DNA from: Odobenus rosmarus divergens | Taxonomy: Eukaryota; Chordata; Mammalia; Carnivora; Odobenidae | DNA length: 64,000 bases | Assembly: GCF_000321225.1 (NCBI RefSeq) | Contig: NW_004450323.1 | Location: 295,756-359,755, forward strand | Direction: 5' to 3' | Shown: in pieces, positions 45,896 through 58,205 of the stretch | Numbering within the stretch: position 1 is the stretch's first letter | How the letters are laid out: the number at the start of each line of letters is the position of its first letter | The notes under the pieces: generated by a model | Told to the model about the DNA's origin: nothing | Database searches by the model: none | What the model saw: the letters and a program-made list of their open reading frames with translations, nothing else | Program-made: the position numbers and the translations under genes

Positions 45896-46109
45896 GTAGT
45901 ACTTATCTTCAGACCCACCTAGTTTCCAGGTAAGACCATTGAGGAGGAGGGGAAAGATGCAGTGATTATCAGCTTTGTTTGACTTAGTGTTTCTAGCCCT
46001 AGCTAAATGTCTACCATGCAGTATGGACACAAAGGGCTGGTGGATAAATGATAGGAAGGACAGCAGCTGAGATCACAGGTGACATGGACAACCTGGTCAA
46101 TGGGGAAAA

Positions 46110-46245
46110 GGCAGTGTTTTGGAGCCAGGGAGCCCTGGGTTTGAATTCTAGTTCTGCTGCCTCCTTTCCTGTGTGGCCCAACACACGTTCTTTTACCTAC
46201 TGAGACTATGACTCCTCTATTTTAAGTGGGGCTACTTACTGTTGG
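46110..46245 (+). repeat. MIR relic
   Basis: 'ttggagccagggagccctgggtttgaattctagttctgctgcctcc' then 'gtgtggcccaacacacgttcttttacctactgagactatgactcc' in MIR order. Confidence 0.75.
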
Positions 46246-48556
46246 GATTTCTAGGAGCCAATACAAAAATGATCTTTTACTCCTCAGTTCTGAACAGACT
46301 ATGAGAGTGATAGCAATTGAATTATCGGCTTAATTACTGATAAAGGCAGCCAGAGATGTGGCTTAAATCTATAGTGAATGGTCTTACTAATAGCCCTGTC
46401 CTATAAATCAGTGGAAATGGAGGAGTGGGAATACAGCTCCCCTCACCACTTGCCCCCCAGGGCTTTAGGGTGGAATGATTTCATTTAGGTGGGCAATCAG
46501 GAAGTCTTACTTTTCACTCTTCTCTCTCAATCAGATTTTGAATATTTCAGAAATCAGCTGAAATGAGCATAGACTGGGCGACACAGGACTAGCAGGGCCT
46601 TTATTTAAAAAAACCTGTATGTGCCTGCTATAGCCTCATGGGCTGTTCTGCCCCCTAAGCAGTGATTCTTTGGGGCCAGGTAGGAGATGGCTTTGTTAAT
46701 GCTAGATGGAGGGATTGTTCCAAGCAAATGTTTAGGAAACCTACTATTGCTAAAATGGGTTCCTAGCAATAATGCCGTAAGTAATAATAATAATAAACCT
46801 TTCCTGAGCTATATTTTTAGAAGTTTAATCTGCTAGATCAGATTAGATTCTGGCTGATCTCCTTATTTAAGCACTAAGGAGAAATCCAGGGAAAAATGGC
46901 GCCATCACGTATCATGAGTATCAGGAAGAGATTTACGTTACTATTTGGAACAGTTTGTAAGATTCCTGGAACCTTTGTACCTCCACCCCTCTTTGCTATT
47001 TTTATTACCATCTGTCTGCTCTCCTATAAGGATTAGCTAGAAAGGTCTGAAAATGGAAAGGACTTGTGTGTGTATTTTCAGTAGCAACAAACAGCCGTGA
47101 GGTGACCAATCCTGCCAAGTGGGTGAGGAGCCCAGGAGGGGAGAGTGGGTCGTAGCATGCCGCAGGCTACATCTCAGGAGTCTGTGGAAGGAGGGGAAAA
47201 GATAGAGTAGCCGAGTGGAGATGGGGGTGGGGGGCACAGGCAGTGAATCCAGGACAGAGAAATTACCCTAGGTTCTTAATCAGCGAGAGACCCACCCATG
47301 TTCAGATTTCCCGAATTTAGCTAGACTAAAATTGATGCTTACAACAGCCAGAAAAAATTTTTGTTGGCATTTCCTGATTTAAAAATAAGACTAACAGCTC
47401 CTTTTAAGTGAGTTATCCTAATATTACAGATATTTTAATTTGAATTCTTGGATCAAGTGGATGAAATAATGTAGAAATTAATTCATAAATCTTGGCTACC
47501 AGGAAGTGAATAGGACTTGTGAGTTGTTGGACAACACTCCTGTGTACATTAGTTTTTCCCAAATCCTTTGACTGCTGGTATTTTATCCTAAGAGTGGGAA
47601 TGGGAAACACTCTCCACCCCCATGCTCAGGCTTAGAATCCACTGGAACTTGTGGGATGAACATTTTACCCAAATATAGACCTTTCGGTGATTAAGCTAAT
47701 TTACTCTTTTCAAACTGTGACATCCTGTTTATAAGAAAGAAGACTTCTAAAAAGTCATCTTGAGTACGAACTAACTTCTAAAGTCAACATGTTGGTGAAC
47801 TTATGTGTTAAGTGAGTCACAACTATTTGGATGAAGATTTTTCTGGTTTTGAAAGAGAAAGTACTTGGAAAAAAATGTCATTTTGGTTTCAATGAAATGG
47901 AAACCTTTGAAAAATGGAATTTGCTAGCGAGCCTATCATATAACAAGTTTCCACACACACTTCTTAAGTCACTTCTCTGAATTTGTAGAGCTGCTACCCC
48001 CCTGGGCCAAGTCTTAACCATCACGAGATGCATTTGGCCTCCACAATCCTTCCCAGAAATGATACTTTTTAAAATTCTACACAAGGTAAAATTTCTACAA
48101 TATTTTGAAAGTCACATTATTTACTTTGGAAACTGGGTTTTTAAAATTATTTTTTTGTCCCCAAAGCAAGCTGAACCTGTGTCTATTCAGATTACTTGCC
48201 TGATAGAAAAATGTTCTCTTTTTACTCTGACCTTTTGATATTTGAAAATGTCATTGCAGGCAACTCAAAGTCTAATTTATTGCTATGTTATATTCAGCAT
48301 TTTATATCTGATTTTAATGTGTACTTGCTATTTATTAGCAGTTCTTCTGAACATATGGGTTGGATTTTTGTGACCTGGGTGCGTCCGCGACCCCTCTCAG
48401 CATCCCATCTCTGTGTCGTTCTCACTACAGGCCTTATTTCCTGCTCTGCCCTGTGACACGTTATATCTTTATTTAAGGATCCTGCTGCGTACTTCCACCT
48501 GCTGCTACCTCAAGCACTTCAGACCTATCATGTACCAGTTTGAATTACCTTTTTCT
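46246..48556. other. Intron, nothing recognised
   Basis: No exon, RNA gene or named repeat that I can support. A short (AAT)n run lies near 46784-46796. Confidence 0.4.
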
Positions 48557-48656
48557 AAGTTTATTTATTTTATTTATTAATCTCTATACCCAAAGCGGGG
48601 CTTGAACTCACAACCCCATGATCAAGAGTCAGTGCTCTTCTAACTGAGCCAGCGCC
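48557..48656 (-). mobile_element. Old carnivore SINE head
   Basis: 'tttatttattttatttattaatctctatacccaaagcggggcttgaact' to 'ctaactgagccagcgcccc' is a reversed tRNA-derived head without the long body. Confidence 0.75.
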
Positions 48657-48659
48657 CCC

Positions 48660-49181
48660 CCCACCTCCCCGGCCCGGCTTTTTTTTAATCCCCGTTCCTT
48701 CCCCTGCATTTCCTGTTCAGTGGCTAGTATCCTCTCCCGAAGGAGGGACTCTGGTCGTCCTAGAGCCCTTCCTTGACGATGCTGCCTCTACCACCTTTTC
48801 CTTCCATTCCAGCCCTAACTCAGGCACAATAAACTCTTGGCTAGTTTGGAACAAAAGTTTCTCATGGGACTTCCCTGTCGACCTTCCTTCTCTGCGGCTG
48901 GATCTTTCCATGCATATGGTCAAACGTGAATAGAAGACTTATCTATAAACTTTACCTATGCCCCATTGCGTCAGGAGCAAGTTTTTACAAGCTGACACAA
49001 ATCATTTTTTCTAGATTCCTCCCTTCTGCCCATCTACTCCCTGGCCCCCCATCCATATGTAGCATTAGCTACCAAAAGTCCTTTGAGTATGTCGTATATT
49101 TTTACACTGAATTTTTCTCTGTTTTGATCTTCATTACTGAAGACTCCCTTTCTCTCTTCTCACCTTTCCCCTTCCAGAAGT
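48660..49181. other. CT-rich intron, family unknown
   Basis: A moderately pyrimidine-rich block ending right at a long A-run. It could be an old plus-strand element, but I cannot identify it. Confidence 0.35.
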
Positions 49182-49208
49182 AAAAAAAAAAAAAAAAAAA
49201 AAAAAAAC

Positions 49209-49244
<36 letters not shown>
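49182..49244 (+). repeat. Poly(A) run of about 63 bp
   Basis: Pure A apart from one CC. It is long and little interrupted, hence probably young and length-variable. No obvious retroelement body precedes it. Confidence 0.97.
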
Positions 49245-49247
<3 letters not shown>

Positions 49248-49309
49248 TTTCTTCCATGTCCTCTTGTAAGCACTTTTTTAAAAATTCGTTTTTGCTGTCA
49301 CTTGATCTA

Positions 49310-49455
49310 CCCCATTATGAATGATTGTCTCTGTGAGGCTTTCTCAGGGTAAATTATGAATTTCTCAAGAGAGAGACTTGTTTCTCTCTCTTCTGAAGAG
49401 AAGTGTTGGAGCGTTTGGGAGTTAGTAAGTGCTCCATTAATATGTGCTGAAGTAG
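49310..49455 (+). repeat. L2 3' relic
   Basis: 'ttatgaatttctcaagagagagacttgtttctctctcttctg' then 'agttagtaagtgctccattaatatgtgctga' follow the forward L2 3' end. Confidence 0.6.
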
Positions 49456-50262
49456 GGATGTGTTGAAATGTATTCAGATTCTTATAGGTGCAGTTTCTGT
49501 ATCAAATGGATGGAGAAGTAACAAAGGTTACAGTAAAGCAGAAGAGCTCCTTTGCTAATTTTTTCTTGAGAGCCAAGGATTTAAATATGTGACATATATG
49601 GGAATTCCTCTGAAAAATCCAAGAATAATGAATGGCAGTATCATCTGCAAATCACTGTTTGTTCCGATTAGCCTACCAAGGCATTGTCTCAGACTTTTGT
49701 TATCAATCCATTGTACTGGTGATTTTAGAATAAGAACCACTTTCGGTCCAGGTCGACTTTTAATTGATTGGTTAGCTTGTATTGATTGGGTAGCATGAAT
49801 TGATTGGCAGTAATGTAAATATGCTAAGTTGAATGCATACCCAAAAAAGTGTCATTTCTGTCTTCTACTTGTTACAGTAGAGGTGGAAAGAGAAACTAGT
49901 ACATGTGGAATACTTAAGTGCTAGACTAGTTGAGGCAGATTATAATAAAAAAGAAACAGAACAAAGAAAAATCATTATGACCTGGAGATGTAATGAAAGG
50001 TCTCATTAAGAAGAACGTAGTGACTAAATATAACGCTTGGATGTTAGCTAATTGGAATTAAAATAAAAACTTAAAAAAAAAAGAACCTAGTGACTGGTTC
50101 TTGAAAAACAGATACGGACAGGAAAGAATCCCAAATGAAGAAAATAATGTGGAGGTTTGTTTTGTAAGCTACAATTCAGTTGATACTTTTAGCAAATATC
50201 CATATTGTTTACTTTCATATGAATATGAAGTTATTTTGTTCTGCTTTATTTTTCTCACACAG
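49456..50262. other. Intron before the M4 exon
   Basis: Nothing recognised except three imperfect copies of ATTGATTGG at 49763-49808 and the polypyrimidine tract before the exon. Confidence 0.4.
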
Positions 50263-50402
50263 GTGGATCAGATATTGAATATCTAGACTTCTATAAGCCT
50301 GTCGTGTGGTTTTGGATCCTTGTAGGGCTTGCTTACTTTGCAGCTGTCCTGAGCATGATTGGAGACTGGCTCCGAGTGATATCAAAAAAGACAAAGGAAG
50401 AG
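50263..50402 (+). CDS. KCNK2: KCNK2 (TREK-1) internal coding exon: M4 and proximal C-terminus
   Basis: This exon follows an 18396-bp intron. The acceptor is TTTTTCTCACACAG and the donor is GAAGAG|GTAAGA. It is 140 nt. Its first two bases complete the Gly codon split with the pore-2 exon, and it ends in phase 0. Translation is [17 protein letters not shown], the extracellular end of M4, then [18 protein letters not shown] of M4, then [11 protein letters not shown] at the start of the cytosolic tail. In published TREK-1 numbering this stretch contains W275, Y284 and A286 (gating mutants), S300 (a phosphorylation site) and E306 (the internal-pH and lipid sensor, the last residue of the exon). 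The next coding exon should begin VGEFRAHAAEW. I did not find it in the remaining 13.6 kb, so the gene continues beyond the window. Confidence 0.97.
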
Positions 50403-50534
50403 GTAAGAATTAAGGAGTGTGCAAAAAATACTCCTATTTAGCTAATTCAGTAAATGTTATTTTTCATCTTTTTTGACATTTATTTTTTATTTAAGATTTT
50501 TAATATTTATGTTTGGTGTGAATTTGCTGTATGT

Positions 50535-50610
50535 TAAGTGTAATTCAGTTAACAGATACTTGCTAAACACCCTTATGTACCAGGTGCTGAGGCTAATTTA
50601 TAATGAAAAA
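50535..50610 (-). repeat. L2 relic
   Basis: 'taattcagttaacagatacttgctaaacacccttatgtaccaggtgctgagg' is a reversed L2 3' end. Confidence 0.55.
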
Positions 50611-51627
50611 AGAGGTAATTTAAAATATTTTCCTCACTATTTCTTCTTTTTTCTTTTGTTTCATTTTTTTTTTCTTAAGGGCACAAGGTAAATGTTATTC
50701 CATAAAGAGAAATACAATAGAACATATTTATGTCAAAATGTCAATAGCATGGAAAAGTGAATGTATCATATAATATTGAATTTTTTTTTACTATATTGAA
50801 TTATTTCCTTCTTTCTTATGTCCCTGTAAACCTGTGCAAGTACACATAGGTATGGATACATTCTGTGCCCAAAGCTGTATGCATTATGGCCAAGTTCCCT
50901 GTGTACAAATTTCAGGTGTTCAAAAAGATACTGTTTTACCCATTTTATACAACTATACATATAGAAATGAACATTAGAATTTTGACCCATGAAGTTTTGG
51001 AAAGTTTAAAATTTCAATCTTGTTCTTGAAATTTTATACTTTGGAAATTACATTTGGATTTCATAGTTACAGGTCCAGAAGTATTATCAGTTAAGTGTGA
51101 CAGAGTAGTGTCTTATTACAAATTCTGAATTTTTGGTTTTTTGGTGTTAGCTAACTTTAACAATTTTTTTAGAGAACAAATCTGCAAAACCTGCAACAGT
51201 TGTATCCATTGTCTTCCTCTAATTATCCCTCCATTTCATTATCCAGTGATGTTCATATGCCAGGAGACACCAGTGTCAAAATCTTTGATACAGCAAGCAT
51301 GATTCTTTAAACATAAACCCAAAAGAAACAGAATAAGATAGGAAATGATAAAATTAGTTTCTCTCTACAAATAAATACTTTCTTTGAAACTCTTCATCAT
51401 ATAAGTTCTTATCAGTGCCCACAGTGCCTATAAGGAATTAGACTGTGAGTTATCCAGCACTTCCCTTCATGGGTATCCTATTTCTCAGTTAGGAATTCAC
51501 ATAGTCTGTATGCATTAATCTGTATCTTAGTTGCACCATAAAACCAAAATCTTTTATTATCAACAAATCAGCAAGACAATGTGCTTGACATTCTGGTTTG
51601 AATCATGTAAAAAGTTCTGCTTTGAGC
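50611..51627. other. Intron, nothing recognised
   Basis: AT-rich, with no named feature. Confidence 0.4.
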
Positions 51628-51644
51628 AGGACACCAATTGATTT

Positions 51645-51849
51645 TTTTTTTTTAAGATTTTATTTACTTGACAGAGAGAGACACAGCGAGAAAGAGAACA
51701 CAAGCAGGGGGAGTGGGAGAGGGAGAAGCAGGCTTCCCGTGGAGCAGGGAGCCCAATGTGGGGCTTGATGTGGGGCTTGATCCCAGGACCCTGGGATCAT
51801 GACCTGAGCCGAAGGCAGATGCTTAACAACTGAGTCACTCAGGCGCCCC
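51645..51849 (-). mobile_element. Carnivore SINE with an internal 12-bp duplication
   Basis: T-run, 'aagattttatttacttgacagagagagacacagcg', a GA-rich body, 'ccaggaccctgggatcatgacctgagccg', 'tgagtcactcaggcgcccc'. AGGACACCAATTGATTT (51628-51644) and AGGACCCCAATTGATTT (51850-51866) flank it. TGTGGGGCTTGA is tandemly repeated at 51757-51768 and 51769-51780. Confidence 0.96.
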
Positions 51850-51884
51850 AGGACCCCAATTGATTTGTCTCCATTTAGTTAGAC

Positions 51885-51890
<6 letters not shown>

Positions 51891-51928
<38 letters not shown>
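51891..51928. repeat. (TG)n microsatellite
   Basis: An uninterrupted TG dinucleotide run, followed by a GA-rich patch. Confidence 0.98.
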
Positions 51929-51930
<2 letters not shown>

Positions 51931-52129
51931 AGAGAGAGGGAATGAATGTGAGGGAAAGAGAGAGAGAATATTGTAATCGTTTGAACTTCAGTGTGCTTTT
52001 AAGGATCTTGAGATGCTAAGGGAAAAAAGGAAATTGTAACTAGGAAATGTTTTGGATAACATAAAAAAAAACCCTCAAACATCTAGCCATAAACTGGCTC
52101 TTAAGTGGATGTTAAAAACATACACACGT

Positions 52130-52450
52130 TTATTTTTTTAATTAATTAACTTTTAAAATTTGTGTATAGTTGACACACAATGTTATATTAGTTTTGGGTG
52201 TACAGCATAGTGATTTAATATCTTTATACAAGTGTAGCTACCATCTATCACCACACAATGCTATTACAATATTATTGACTATATTCCCTATGCTGTACCT
52301 TTTTTTTATCCCTGTGGACCTACTCATTCCATAACCGGAAGCCTGTATCTCCCACTCCCCTTCACCCATTGTGCCCCTCCTCCCACCCCCTTCCCTCTGG
52401 CAACCACCAGTTTGTTCTCCGTATTTATTGGTCTGATTCTGACAGGCATT
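52130..52450 (-). mobile_element. L1 3' fragment
   Basis: 'gtgtatagttgacacacaatgttatattagttttggg', 'ccattccataaccggaagcctgtatctccc', 'ctctggcaaccaccagtttgttctcc' form the same L1 3' UTR segment as 30763-31130. Confidence 0.82.
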
Positions 52451-52780
52451 TATTTTGTAAATAAAATAGAACTGAACAGATCTTCTACAGTTAGATAGGA
52501 AAAGGTTTGTGAAAGACACATACATATTATAAATACACTATATGTTATATACATACATGCGTATATAAATACTAAGACTATTGTGGATCCCAGTCAAAAA
52601 GTGTGAAAGCCACTAAGGCACATGTAGAAAAGGGGGAAATTGTATTTTTATGATGCTGGTATAGATTATTTGATCAAAGTTTAAAACCTGTACTATTAAA
52701 AAACCAGTGCTTTCTGTGCTAGGACTGGCTGGTACAAAGCATGAACACAGTTCTCCAGAGTAATGAGATAACAGTCTGCC

Positions 52781-53178
52781 TTAGTCGGCTCAGGCCGCTG
52801 TAACCGAATACCATTGACTGAAGGGCTTAAACAACAGACATTTATTTTCTCACAGTTGTGGAGGCTGGAAGTTCATAATCAAGGTGCCAGCAAGGTTAGT
52901 TTCTGGTCAGATCTCTCTCCTCAGTTTACGGATGCTGCCTTCTCCCCGTGGTCTTTACGTGGTCTTTTCTCTGAGCACCTGCCTGGAGAGAGAGTTCCAG
53001 TGGCTTTTCCTCTTCTTGTAAGGACATCAGTCAGCCCTGTAGACTCAGGGATGCACCCTTATGACCTCATTTAACCTTAATTACATCCTGAAAGGCCCAT
53101 CTCCAAAGACAGTCACATTGGGGGTTTAGGGCTTCAACTTACGCATCTTTAGAGGACACATTTGGGGCCGTAACACCA
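52781..53178 (+). repeat. Ancient interspersed repeat, same family as 31956-32375
   Basis: 'aagggcttaaacaacagacatttattttctcacag', 'gaggctggaagttcataatcaaggtgccagcaagg', 'cttgtaaggacatcagtc', 'cttatgacctcatttaaccttaattac', 'ctccaaagacagtcacattgggggtttagggcttcaac'. A widespread mammalian element whose name I cannot give confidently. Confidence 0.7.
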
Positions 53179-54779
53179 TCCTTTTGAAATAAAGTGAAAT
53201 TTCTACGTTACCTGGCTATATTTAACAAGAAAAACAAGTTCACGTGCTTTCCTATGTGTGATCTTCATGATTCTCAAACAGAAGTATGAGATTTATCACT
53301 GTGTTTTTGTACTTTTAAACACTGAAAAGTAGTAAACTTTTTTTTTTTTCTTACCATAAGTCTTTGAGATTTCACCTGACCTTCGGACTCACATGTGGTT
53401 CTGGTGACTGCATCTGTAGAAAGCTTCTGTGAGTAAAGGCCACGAGCAAAATTTACTGTGAGCCTTCCTGGAGCTGCTCTGGGCGGTTGAGCCAATTAAA
53501 ATGGAGCCACCAGTTTGAGCAGATGTGTGTTTTCTAATTCATTTATAATGCAGTTTAGGGAAATGACAGAGTTGAGTTACGGATTCAACAGAGGAATGTG
53601 AAGAAAGAAAGGGACAGACAATTTATAACTGATCTATAGATGATCAGAGCCAAAGGTTTTACAAACGGAAATACTACAAAAATGTCTACAGCGATGGAAG
53701 AAGGATTATTCGATCATTTTATTTTGAAATAACTCCCGAAAGGGCATAATTAAATAAAACACAACTAAATACATTCGAGTTGTCATCTTTACGTAGATGG
53801 ACCATGCATGCCGGGTGACTGTTCTCTGTGTATTCCTTACCTTCCGTCCCTAAACCATTCCAGATACTGTACCCTTTACAAACCTCCTACATGTTCAGAA
53901 GCAACAAGGTTATATCTAGTTTTCAGTCTTGATGAATAAAAATGCATATTTTTGATCACTTGAAATTCTGTCTATTAAAAATGTAATGTAGAATAATCAA
54001 AATAATATATAGCATTAAATTTGCAAGTGATAATATTAAAACATACATTTTCCCCAAATGAAAGTATTTCGCCTAATAATGTCTGTTATGTATTTAAAAA
54101 AATATATTCTTAAACCGTATCAGTTGAGTATAAATATATACATCTAATCATATGTGGCCTTATTTCTGGGTTTTTTTATGCTAAAGTATATTTTGTTTCC
54201 AATGAGGACTAATTTTAATGAAAATGTGGTTAGAAATAAGGAAAAATTGTTTTTAATGAACATGCTGAAATAAAATATGTCGGTTTAGCTAATCCATCCG
54301 AAATATTTGCGGAAGAAATGGTTAGTTGAAGCAATACTGCATTGTTTCAAAATGTCACACATAATTATAGTTGATCTGCATTCCTCAAGGGAAATAATAA
54401 TGACCTCAATCCTTTTTCCATGGAGGCACATGAGTTTCTGTAAAAGTGTTTATTTGTCTCATTATTTTTAAAAGTTTAATGGAGAGTAGGCGCATGTTCA
54501 ACAAGAAGAATTGTATGACTAATTATCTTTTCCTTTTAAGCCATCTACCCTCTTCTGAGGAAATGATGTTTCCATTTAGAAAATAAAGATTACTTAGGTA
54601 TTCTGGATAATACAATAAAACCACTATCTGAGGCAGGTATAATAAAAAGAAAAATGTGACCACAAAAGTCAGAAGGGAAATTTTGAAGTAAGCACAGAAT
54701 CGTGCATCCTTCCTATGCATCATTTTCTACTGTTAACAGGCCTTCCATTTGAAAAGCCTATGATTTCTGCATAGGTCTT
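53179..54779. other. Intron, nothing recognised
   Basis: AT-rich, with no exon, RNA gene or named repeat. Confidence 0.4.
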
Positions 54780-55230
54780 GTATTGATCGATGTATATGTT
54801 CCCATGTCTGGAGTGTTCCTGTCCATATGTGAGACGAACACCCCCACGTCGCCCCCAACCCCCAGCATGCCATTGTTGTCAGACCGCATGGCCCTGCAGC
54901 TGGCCACAGTGAGCGGACAGCCAAGCATCATGTCTTTACCAATGTCATGTGTTTTACTCTCCAGAGGGGTTCGTGCTAATGGAGATGCTCATGTTAGCAG
55001 GCTGGCCTTACATCATAGTCAAAACTGCCTTTGGTTGGGAGGCTGTGGTGCCAGAAGGCTCGCAAGACTGTGCCTGGAACTTAGTTGGCCCCAGGGGGCC
55101 TGAGAATATGGAGGAAGGCTTAGCTGGCAGCAGCATTTGGTCTTTCCCAGACCTCATGGGGGATGGTGAGGCCTCCTGTGAAAGAGCTGGGACTAGGCAG
55201 CCATTTTTCCTGTCCAGGATGGGCAAGTAA
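54780..55230. other. GC-richer block of unknown origin
   Basis: Clearly richer in G+C than its flanks, with overlapping open frames on both strands, for example 106 codons on + from 54783 and 88 codons on - ending at 55008. No protein family is recognised, there is no splice or start context that I trust, and no repeat match comes to mind. It may be a conserved element, a retrocopy fragment or an old transposon. Confidence 0.3.
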
Positions 55231-55309
55231 AGAGCATTTGCAGCCTGGGTCCTGGAAAGGTAGCAGCAGACCACTTTCTGTTATTTCTTATGGGAGAAGG
55301 GCTTTGACT

Positions 55310-55935
55310 AGGAAAGGCTTGTATGCCCTTTGAAATAGGTTAGCCTTTATTCTGAAAACCTGAGGGAGCCATTGAAGGATTTTAAGTAAGTGGAATGGAT
55401 GATCTTGTCAACAGTGAGGAAGATGGATTAGAAACAAAGCTGGAGGCAGGACAATCATTCGGGAGAGGTTAGTGCAGGAATCCAGGTACTACAGAATGAA
55501 GGCACTATGGTGATGGAGATGAAAGTATGGGTTTCAAAATTATTTGGGGGCTAGAAGGAATAGGACTTGGTAACCCATTAGCTTTGGGCAGCAAAGAGAA
55601 AAGGAGGGTGACATCCATGGTTCTCGCTTTGGATGGAATTACAAAACACAGGAAAATGAGAGATTCTGAGGGAGGAATAAAGATGGCATTTTGGACATGT
55701 TGTGATGGAACAATGTGTTGGATATCAGGTGGCTAATGTACGTGTAAACAAAGAAGGATGGGAACTGGAGAGAGAGTTTGGGGGTGTCATCACTACATAA
55801 ATGACAGTGCAAATTGTGAGTTCGGATAAATTCACCTAATCGAGATTTGTCAAGTCAGTCAACAAGAGAGCTAAAAATGGAACCTGGCATATAATACCTT
55901 CATTTAAGGGGGAAGGGGTAGAACGCAGTGACTAT
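55310..55935 (+). repeat. Probable ancient dispersed repeat
   Basis: 'gggagccattgaaggattttaagtaag', 'ggttagtgcaggaatccagg', 'gatggcattttggacatgttgtgatgg', 'gttggatatcaggtggctaatg' resemble a widespread, decayed mammalian repeat. The family is not named. Confidence 0.5.
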
Positions 55936-57589
55936 AAAGGACTATTCAGTAAATACTGTATCCAAATACATTGATTCACAGTCGGGTCTGTTGGGAGGAC
56001 AAAGGAGTTGAGGTTTTGAAGCGAGGATAATTGAAGTGATGGATCAGATTAGCTAAAGACAATGGAGAAGAAAAGGAATCAAACGTAAAACAGATAAGTC
56101 GCTAGAATTCCCTATGAGGTTGTGCTCCAGGGGGTGCCACTCCTGTAGGAAAAAAAGTGTAAACATTGCCTCCTGGGATCGTGCCATGGAGTGGGTATAT
56201 TCTAAGATGGTTCTTTGGACACATCAAGCACAATTTCCAAGGCCAACACCCAGTGTTTTTTTATGGAAATAGGAGCCCTTGGAGCACAAGTGACAGAAAA
56301 CTATGTGCATGGTGCGGTATGGGGTTGAGCAGTGTTAGCAGTCCTAATCCTGGGTACTGCTGGGCGTGCATACGTGGTGCATATGGACGGTGAGGGGACC
56401 GGCGGTGAGCTGTGGGATGGCAGCTGGGAGATTATTTCACATCTAATTCATTCTTAAATCACTCATTTAAAAAATACCAAGTACTATATGAGGAGTGCTA
56501 CATTAGGTTCTGGGAGTAACTTCATTGGTGCCAATTTGAGGCTGATGTCTTTTTTGGGAAGATCCATAGGTGGTGCATTTCCTAACTGATCTTTATAATG
56601 TTGGCTTTTACTTTTCTTCTAGAGATGGAAAAAGGAGTTTTGACTAAGAAGGCACTTAGTCTTTGATTAGTTCCAAAAATAGCCTGCTTTTACTTTTTTT
56701 TTTTCTCCCCACCCCTCCTTCCTCCCTTCCCTTCCTTTCTTTGACCTTCAAACAGAGTATCAGATTTTGTAGTCCTTGCTTTGATTTCCAGCATGGGGCA
56801 GGGGGACATTACTGTTTAGTTCAAATTTTTTCTTGGGTATATTTTTGTTGTTCTCTGTTGAGATGTTGAAGTAGTTGTAAATAACTGAAGTTGGACTATG
56901 GGCACGATATACAGTGATCATAAGACTTCGCAGGTTTATATTTCAGCGCATATAACTCTTTGGCTAAAGGGTAAGAATAAAATAAAATCAAGGCAGGCGG
57001 TATCACTTAAAATAAGGCAGATATAAAGGGCCCTTCTTTTCTGTCCCACGGGGAGGGAGGTGTCCCTCACTGTGCTATGGGGAAAAGCTCAGAGCAATCA
57101 GACTTTGAGGTTTATCTGCTGGTCTATATTTGACTCTGCTTGGTTGTGCCGAAGAGAAGGGTCCTTCTTTTTCCAGGCTGTGCCTCAGCTGGGCAAGTTA
57201 TTACCTATTTAGTATTAGTAAATAGAAATTTGGAAAGGAGAATAAAGATAAATAAAAGAACAAATAACAATGTAAAACTTAAATTATGCTTTGAGGCAAC
57301 AGTAACTCTTACACACGAACCAGTATGTGTCTAATTTCTAAATGAATTTGATGGACAGTCATTTCTGTAGAATCAAGACCCCAAATTATGTCTCTAGATC
57401 ATCCCAGGATTATATTGCATCCATGAACCTTTGCAGGTCCAGTGTTAGGAAGCTCTTACAAGTCAAAATATATGCTAAAAACAAAATTGGATTTGAGAGT
57501 GGTAAAAATGGAAGTACTTTTCTTCTAGAATATACTTTATTTCTTTTTTAATGTTAAATGAGATAATGAGGCAAAGTGCTCAGCTGTTA
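55936..57589. other. Intron, mostly unrecognised
   Basis: A short reversed L2-like patch at 56455-56525 ('ctcatttaaaaaataccaagtactatatgagg'). Otherwise nothing. Confidence 0.4.
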
Positions 57590-57745
57590 AACAATAATTG
57601 CTAATAAGGAAGCTGAAGCACAGGGAGGTAAGATGACTTGCTTAAGGTTATAAAGCTGGTAAGTGGTAGAATCTAATCAACCCAGATGGCATGACTCCGT
57701 GGCCCAGTCTTTTTGCTAAGCTGTCTTTTTTTGCTATGCTGCCCC
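57590..57745 (-). repeat. MIR relic
   Basis: 'aaggaagctgaagcacagggaggtaagatgacttgcttaaggttataaagctggtaagtggtagaatc' is reversed MIR. Confidence 0.82.
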
Positions 57746-57999
57746 CCAAGTGCCTAAAAAAGTTAGGTGTGTATAATTGTTATTGCTATTTTTTTTCTTA
57801 TTAGTTTATATGTAGGTAATATCAACACATTACAAATAAGTACCCAAATCTGACCCATCTGTTACTATGTAGCTATAGAAAAGGGCTTTGTGAATTTCGT
57901 TTGGTCACCCGTGTTATGGTACAAGTCAGTGATCTCTTGAAATATAAAGTTGTAACATTCTTTTAAATGCATGGAAGTGATTTGTATGATTTCTAAAAA

Positions 58000-58205
58000 G
58001 TGCATGGGCTTTGGAGCCCTTGGAACTGAGATTTAATACTACCTTAACTATTTACTAGCTTTGCAAACTTCACCAAAATGCCTAATCTGTCTGAGTCTCC
58101 ATATTCTAATAAAGTGAGATTTAACCTCCTTAATGAGGCTGCTTTATAAAGATTTAGTGGGTAGAGTGTGGGATGTGGCTAAGTGCTTACTAGATGTTTG
58201 TTCTT
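58000..58205 (+). repeat. MIR relic
   Basis: 'catgggctttggagcccttggaactgagatttaatac', 'actatttactagctttgcaaacttcacc', 'aatctgtctgagtctccatattc' and 'aagtgcttactagatgtttg' in MIR order. Confidence 0.8.

Larger units (their letters stand above)
31867..50262 (+). other. KCNK2: KCNK2 intron between pore-2 and M4 exons
   Basis: A phase-1 GT-AG intron of 18396 bp. It carries most of the younger insertions: six SINEs, a solo LTR, and a 6.4-kb antisense endogenous retrovirus. Repeats make up well over half of it. Confidence 0.95.

Noticed and set aside
29212..50402. Assignment of the exons to KCNK10 (TREK-2) or KCNK4 (TRAAK)
   Set aside because: The residues [47 protein letters not shown] match TREK-1. 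The paralogues differ at many of these positions.
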